Below the pieces are notes generated by a model that had not been told where the DNA came from, made no database searches, and saw nothing but the letters and a program-made list of their open reading frames with translations. Shown here piece after piece: positions 59,787-64,000 of a stretch of 64,000 bases of DNA. This DNA is from Nostoc linckia NIES-25 (lineage in GTDB: Bacteria; Cyanobacteriota; Cyanobacteriia; Cyanobacteriales; Nostocaceae), in contig NZ_AP018222.1 of the NCBI RefSeq assembly GCF_002368035.1, forward strand, positions 682,001-746,000, in the 5' to 3' direction. A program made the translations under genes and the position numbers. The first letter of the stretch is position 1, and every line of letters starts with the position of its first letter.

Positions 59787-60860
59787 TTAGAAAAACCAAC
59801 CGTAAGAATGCAAACCTTTACCCAAAAGATTTACACCGAGATAGCAAACCCAGACAACAACAAAGCCAGTTGCGGCTAAAATTGCGGGACGGCGGCCTTG
59901 CCAACCGCGGGTAATTCTGGCATGGAGGTAGGCGGCGAACACTAACCAGGTGATTAGTGCCCAAGTTTCTTTGGGGTCCCAACTCCAATAAGAACCCCAG
60001 GCTTCGTTAGCCCAAACGCCACCGGCAATAATGCCAATTGTTAGCAGGGGAAATCCCAGCCCGATAATGCGATAGCTGATATTGTCGAGGGTTTCGGCAA
60101 GGCTAAGGCGTTGGGGTGAAAGGGGTTCGGAATTTGAGATTTCGGATTTGGAATTTGCGATTGGGGTTGTTGTGACTAAACCCAAAACAGCAGTGTTAGC
60201 GTTACCGTTGCCATTGCTAGTACTTTCAAAACGAGCAAAGCCGTTATTTTCCACAGGGGGTGCTGGTGATTCAGAAGTCAGTTCAGCTGCTTTGTGTAAA
60301 CGGTAGCCGTTGCTGCGATAGCCACCAGTACCAACAGAACTGCCTTGTAGTTGGATGTTTTGACCGCGAGTAACAATTAGAAAAGCGATCGCCAATAGCG
60401 AACCTACCATCAAAGCAGAATAACTCAGCATCATGACGCTGACATGCATCATCAGCCAATTTGACTTCAAAGCAGGTACTAAAGGCTCTGACATTTGCAT
60501 CTGAGATGGTAGGGTCATCGTAGCAAAAGCCACAATTGCCATTGCCACAGGAGCTGTCGCAACTCCAACTAAGCGGCTACGGCTGCTGTTTTCAGCAATC
60601 AGATGAACTGTAGTAATTCCCCAAGTTAAGAAAAACAAAGATTCATACAAATTGCTAAGGGGAAAATAACCCGCTTCTATCCATCGTGCCCCTAACAGTG
60701 TAGCTATACACAAATTAGCGATCGCCATCCCAGCTGTCCCCAAAGCGGCTAGATAAGGCAGATTCGGAAAAGCCGCACCTCCCCAATACACCAGCATTGT
60801 GAGGAATAATACGGCAAAGGAAGCATTGTCCAGCCAGTTCTGGAGTACAACCAGATTCAT
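59787..60860 (-). CDS. ccsB: cytochrome c biogenesis protein CcsB (CcsA/ResC-type)
   Basis: This membrane protein handles heme for attachment to c-type cytochromes (system II). It has about eight hydrophobic helices; the tryptophan-rich heme motif WGSYWSWDPKETWALITWLV is near residue 290, with conserved histidines in VHLIAENS, MMHVSVMM and AYLHARITRGW. Length 357 is near the family size. A proline/asparagine-rich region at about residues 190-245 is inserted between helices. It works with Ccs1/ResB, not in this window. Confidence 0.95.
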   Translation of the reverse strand: MNLVVLQNWLDNASFAVLFLTMLVYWGGAAFPNLPYLAALGTAGMAIANLCIATLLGARWIEAGYFPLSNLYESLFFLTWGITTVHLIAENSSRSRLVGVATAPVAMAIVAFATMTLPSQMQMSEPLVPALKSNWLMMHVSVMMLSYSALMVGSLLAIAFLIVTRGQNIQLQGSSVGTGGYRSNGYRLHKAAELTSESPAPPVENNGFARFESTSNGNGNANTAVLGLVTTTPIANSKSEISNSEPLSPQRLSLAETLDNISYRIIGLGFPLLTIGIIAGGVWANEAWGSYWSWDPKETWALITWLVFAAYLHARITRGWQGRRPAILAATGFVVVWVCYLGVNLLGKGLHSYGWFF

Positions 60861-60965
60861 AAAGTCTTCTCTCCGTGGATTCTTTAAAATATCGATTCTG
60901 ACTGTTCCGATCCTATCTGCATTAGAGGGGAATGGGAAATGGGAAATGGGGGAGACAAGGGAAAA

Positions 60966-61002
60966 GGTTAAAGGGTAAAGGGTAAAGGGTAAAGGGTAAA
61001 GG
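60966..61002. repeat. GGGTAAA heptamer tandem repeat
   Basis: Five near-perfect GGGTAAA units, preceded by GGGAAAT units, lie between ccsB and the DUF3352 gene. This is the short-sequence tandem repeat type common in Nostocales; no function is apparent. Confidence 0.85.
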
Positions 61003-61049
61003 AATAAATTTAATCTTTCCCTTTCCCCATACCCTGTTTGCCCAATGCC

Positions 61050-62744
61050 CTATCTAGTAACTTTTTTGAGTGCTATAAAAATGTCATAAAGATTACTACG
61101 ACTGTCGCTGACAGCAGATGTCATACCAATTGAGCGCGTTGCACCCAGCAAAGTTTGTTGATTGGGGATCAGAGTTGGTAAGGGAAAATTTTTCGCAGTT
61201 CGCTCCACATCGAGGAAAAATTGACTATTTGTTGGATTGGGTTCTGTGGGAACTGTTTGCAGGAAGGAAAGAGAACTTGCTAGTGGGATGTTGGGTTTGG
61301 GAAGTATTTTATCAGTGATGGGAGCGCCCATTACAAAGAAAGCTACATCTCCATCTAACCAGCCGTGAGTGGCGGTTAAAGTACCATAAGGTGATACCCA
61401 GTTAACAACGGGTTCACCTGCAACTTTCCCCGGTTGGACTTGAAACTGGTATTGATTTGTCATCACTTCATCAAGCTGACTGATAGCTGCTTGGGCTGAT
61501 TTGCGATCGCTTGTCTGTACCATGAACAGCAAACCCGCACGGAAATTATCTGGCGAACCTTCTTTTGGTGTATTAGGAATTATTGATAACGAAAACTCGC
61601 CTTTCATCCAACTGAGTAAATCTTTATCTAAATCGAGATCGGTAAGAGATTTTACACCACTGCGTAGTTGTTCTGGTGCGATCGGTGAGAGAGGATTTCC
61701 CTGAGATGTTAAAACATATTCTCCCCACAACCGCTGTAAGTTTCCACCAGAGAGCATCATTAAGGTTTCTGCTGGTAGGCGGCTTTGCATTTTCCCGGCT
61801 TTGTTTTCCACCGCTAGCACGCGTTGGCTATTAGGATTGAGCCAAGAAACACCTTTTAAGCGGATTCCTTCTGGCTCTAAGGTCATTGTCGCCGCTAAAC
61901 CTTGGTTGTTTTGCAGTTGAGCTAAAACTTGAGTCGGTAAAGGACGGTTTGGAGAAGCAGCGGCTATTTTGGCTGCTGTTGGTACATTGACATAAAACTG
62001 GGCAAAGGGTTGTTTATTGGCGATTTTCGGGAAATTTTCCGCAAAGCCCCCTGTTGTGGCTAGGGATGTTTGACTTTTGTAGGCATCAATCGTTCTTTCT
62101 GTAGATTTGGGGCTATCAGTTATTACTAAAAAACGCCCATCTAGCAATGCTGCGGAAAAATTTTCTCCTGAGAGTCCCTGATTTTGTTTGATGGCAATTC
62201 CTTGATAAGTGCGCTCAACCCATTTGCCTTGTTTGAGAGTTTTAGGTTGTGCGAAGATGGTTTTTGCTATTTCTGGGTTTTTTACTGGCAATACCATTAC
62301 CATCGACTGCTGATCCGCAGTTACATCTTCATCGGTGGTAACTGGTTTGGGTACAGATTTATTCGTTGTTTTTGGTGCAAGAATCGCAATGGTAACGTTA
62401 TTGCCTACCCAAGGAGCAATATCTTTCTGGAAGTCATAACCATTATTAGTTAGAAAGCGATCGCGCAACTGTACTAAATTTTTATCTAGTTCTGCTTGGG
62501 TTTCCTTTGTCCCAAACTCCCGTAATTTCTGCCATTGCTGGGGATCTGTTGTTAAGGAAACCGCAAACAGAGCATCACCAGGAATAATATTTGCACCTAC
62601 TAGCAAATCATTCCAAGATGATTGCCTTTGCAACCAGTACGCTGCACCTCCGGCAGCAATTAATAACCCAGCAGACGATAGCGTCAGCACCAGAGACGGC
62701 TTCTTCTTTTTCTTCATGGGAACAGACACAAGAGGCGGTGCCAT
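61050..62744 (-). CDS. DUF3352 membrane-anchored cyanobacterial protein
   Basis: The 564-residue protein starts with a basic segment (MKKKKKPSLVLTLS) and a single transmembrane helix (about residues 17-37), then a large soluble domain with GANIIPGDALFAVSLTTDPQ, EFGTKETQAELDKNLVQLRD and repeated beta-alpha units typical of DUF3352. Cyanobacteria conserve it, and its function is unknown. A start at 62717 would remove 9 residues. It points to an extracytoplasmic location. Confidence 0.9.
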   Translation of the reverse strand: MAPPLVSVPMKKKKKPSLVLTLSSAGLLIAAGGAAYWLQRQSSWNDLLVGANIIPGDALFAVSLTTDPQQWQKLREFGTKETQAELDKNLVQLRDRFLTNNGYDFQKDIAPWVGNNVTIAILAPKTTNKSVPKPVTTDEDVTADQQSMVMVLPVKNPEIAKTIFAQPKTLKQGKWVERTYQGIAIKQNQGLSGENFSAALLDGRFLVITDSPKSTERTIDAYKSQTSLATTGGFAENFPKIANKQPFAQFYVNVPTAAKIAAASPNRPLPTQVLAQLQNNQGLAATMTLEPEGIRLKGVSWLNPNSQRVLAVENKAGKMQSRLPAETLMMLSGGNLQRLWGEYVLTSQGNPLSPIAPEQLRSGVKSLTDLDLDKDLLSWMKGEFSLSIIPNTPKEGSPDNFRAGLLFMVQTSDRKSAQAAISQLDEVMTNQYQFQVQPGKVAGEPVVNWVSPYGTLTATHGWLDGDVAFFVMGAPITDKILPKPNIPLASSLSFLQTVPTEPNPTNSQFFLDVERTAKNFPLPTLIPNQQTLLGATRSIGMTSAVSDSRSNLYDIFIALKKVTR

Positions 62745-63543
62745 TGAAACCTAATACCTCATACTTGCAAACTCATTACTTGCTTGATTGGTTCAGTCAA
62801 TCAATTTTGGATTTTAAGATTTTGCGGAAAGTTCCGATCTGAACTTTCCAAGACCGATTTTGGATTTGTTCCGTACACTAGGGCGGGGCACGAACCGAAA
62901 TAATCTAAAATTTGAAAATCTAAAATCGAAATCGGTACGGTCAACCAAAAAGTTTCTCGTTATTTAAGGCAGCTAAGTAGATAAATTTTTCCACCCTAGA
63001 CATCGATCGCATTTCCGTAATCAATTTTATTTTCCTGCTGTTTCAAAAGCACTGTTTTAGTGGTTAGTTACCTTTTTTAACACGCTTTGCTGAATTTCGC
63101 AGAACGCTTCCTTTGAAAGGATGCCTTTGCGGAAAGTTATCGATAGTTCAATTCCTTATTTCAGGCACTTCGAGGATATAACTAAGTTGGCAAAGCTGCA
63201 AGTGATTAGTAACTTACACTTCCTTATATTTACAGAACTGTTATCTGTTATATTGACTTTATCTAACTTAGAATAATTCAGTATTCAGTATTTTGTATTG
63301 GTTGCTAATAAAGGAATCCAAATATATTTTTGAATTATAATTTTTGTCAACTTGTATTATTTGAAGCTAAAAATTGTTATTTCTGCTGAGAACCAACTGC
63401 GAATTTTTGGAAATCAAAAATTAAATAATTAAAGATTAATCATGCTTTTGGGGCTAACTAATCTCCGAATTGGCAATATTTGAGTAGAGACACAAGATTC
63501 TGCGTTTCTACTACAACTTGCCCAAATCCTCGCTTTTTCGTCG
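62745..63543. other. long intergenic region, no gene
   Basis: In 799 bases I see no coding frame. GGAAAGTT/AACTTTCC (62825-62848) form a small hairpin. The rest is AT-rich, with direct repeats of ATTTTGGATTT type. It holds the promoter of the DUF3352 gene and the 3' end of the DUF98 gene. Confidence 0.5.
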
Positions 63544-64000
63544 CTATACCTCAGCATTCACAGCACTTAACTGCATAGGCCCCAAATATTTCGTTAAATA
63601 AGGCGAAAAAACTTCATAAATTAAGGTAAGCGGCTGTCCATGATGCCAAAACAGGTAGTGGCGGCCCCATAAAGGCCCGTTTACGTTAAAACCTGACTGT
63701 AGCGCCGGAGAGTAACCGTAATAAATCCCTCGGACATCGCGATACAACTCTGTGCGAAGACGAGCCAAACTAGCCCAAATTGGTAATGAACGATTTTGCA
63801 AATACTCATCTACATGGCTGGCTTCCCACCACGAAGTCGCATAGGCTAATCGCTGACCAGAAGGAGTACGCAGCCACACTTGTCGCCGTAGTCGCGGCTC
63901 TGGCACAGCTTGGATTAAGTCAGGCGCGTTATCCAAGTCCATACCAATTAATGACATATCAATGACATCTACTTCCGTAGGCTCACCTGTGAGCAATTCT
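63544..64000 (-). CDS. DUF98 chorismate-lyase-like protein (partial, 5' end outside window)
   Basis: The visible 150 or so residues belong to the chorismate pyruvate-lyase-like family: MSLIGMDLDNAPDLIQAVPE, RQVWLRTPSGQRLAYATSWW, ELYRDVRGIYYGYSPALQSG and LWGRHYLFWHHGQPLTLIYE. The family removes pyruvate from chorismate to make 4-hydroxybenzoate, or has a related role, in plastoquinone synthesis. The gene continues beyond base 64000, so the ATG at 63996 is probably internal. Confidence 0.88.
   Translation of the reverse strand, partial: ELLTGEPTEVDVIDMSLIGMDLDNAPDLIQAVPEPRLRRQVWLRTPSGQRLAYATSWWEASHVDEYLQNRSLPIWASLARLRTELYRDVRGIYYGYSPALQSGFNVNGPLWGRHYLFWHHGQPLTLIYEVFSPYLTKYLGPMQLSAVNAEV

Overview
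This window is the chromosome of a filamentous, hormogonium-forming heterocystous-type cyanobacterium (Nostocales, Nostoc/Calothrix-like). The octamer GCGATCGC (HIP1) is scattered through most of it. The window carries a SufR-controlled sufBCDS operon, a CcsB cytochrome-biogenesis gene of the plastid/cyanobacterial type, and a complete hmp gliding locus (hmpA-E with divergent hmpF).

Layout. 1-2300: a RelE-type toxin-antitoxin pair, an Uma2 nuclease and a PD-(D/E)XK-like protein. 2372-8295: iron-sulfur assembly genes sufB-sufC-sufD-sufS, divergent from the repressor gene sufR, with two CAAC-N6-GTTG operators between them. 8395-16039: small stress and membrane genes (KGG protein, PEBP lipoprotein, YbjQ, TPR protein, ABC ATPase), palindromic repeats and two MITE-like elements, ending in a SLOG (TRPM-like) plus SLATT (DUF4231) gene pair that resembles predicted nucleotide-sensing conflict systems. 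16580-19396: a double-domain M16 peptidase.

19755-35165 is accessory DNA in two compositionally different halves. The left half (19755-28317) is rich in HIP1. It holds a divergent IS110-like DEDD recombinase with a strongly structured leader made of two related stem-loop units (a candidate bridge-type RNA), a string of small plasmid-like genes, a ribbon-helix-helix gene with a G GGA AAA slippery site at a frame junction, a replication-type gene, a tyrosine recombinase and a 50-residue ORF. The right half (28318-35165) has no GCGATCGC that I could find. It is a tightly packed, all-plus-strand run of eleven genes that looks like a structural (virion or extracellular particle) module: a 791-residue coiled-coil/collagen-like/hydrophobic protein, a cysteine-rich protein, three consecutive ~120-residue proteins of similar size and layout, and a small membrane protein with a holin-like outline. 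No terminase, portal, tape-measure protein or known capsid protein was recognised.

35244-40388: an acetyltransferase, an antitoxin-like gene split by a 658-bp internally deleted IS, a second RelE-type pair, prolyl oligopeptidase and another Uma2 protein. 40538-53906: the hmp motility locus. HmpE is a 1872-residue CheA hybrid kinase with a 153-bp tandem repeat in its linker. 54019-58079: a truncated DUF2887 gene, a nuclease-AAA ATPase gene split by one in-frame TAG, and a HigBA-type pair. 58110-64000: tilS, a KGK-domain gene, ccsB, a DUF3352 protein and the 3' part of a DUF98 (chorismate-lyase-like) gene cut by the window edge.

No rRNA, tRNA or CRISPR array was seen. All calls come from reading the sequence and from knowledge of protein families; no database search was run.
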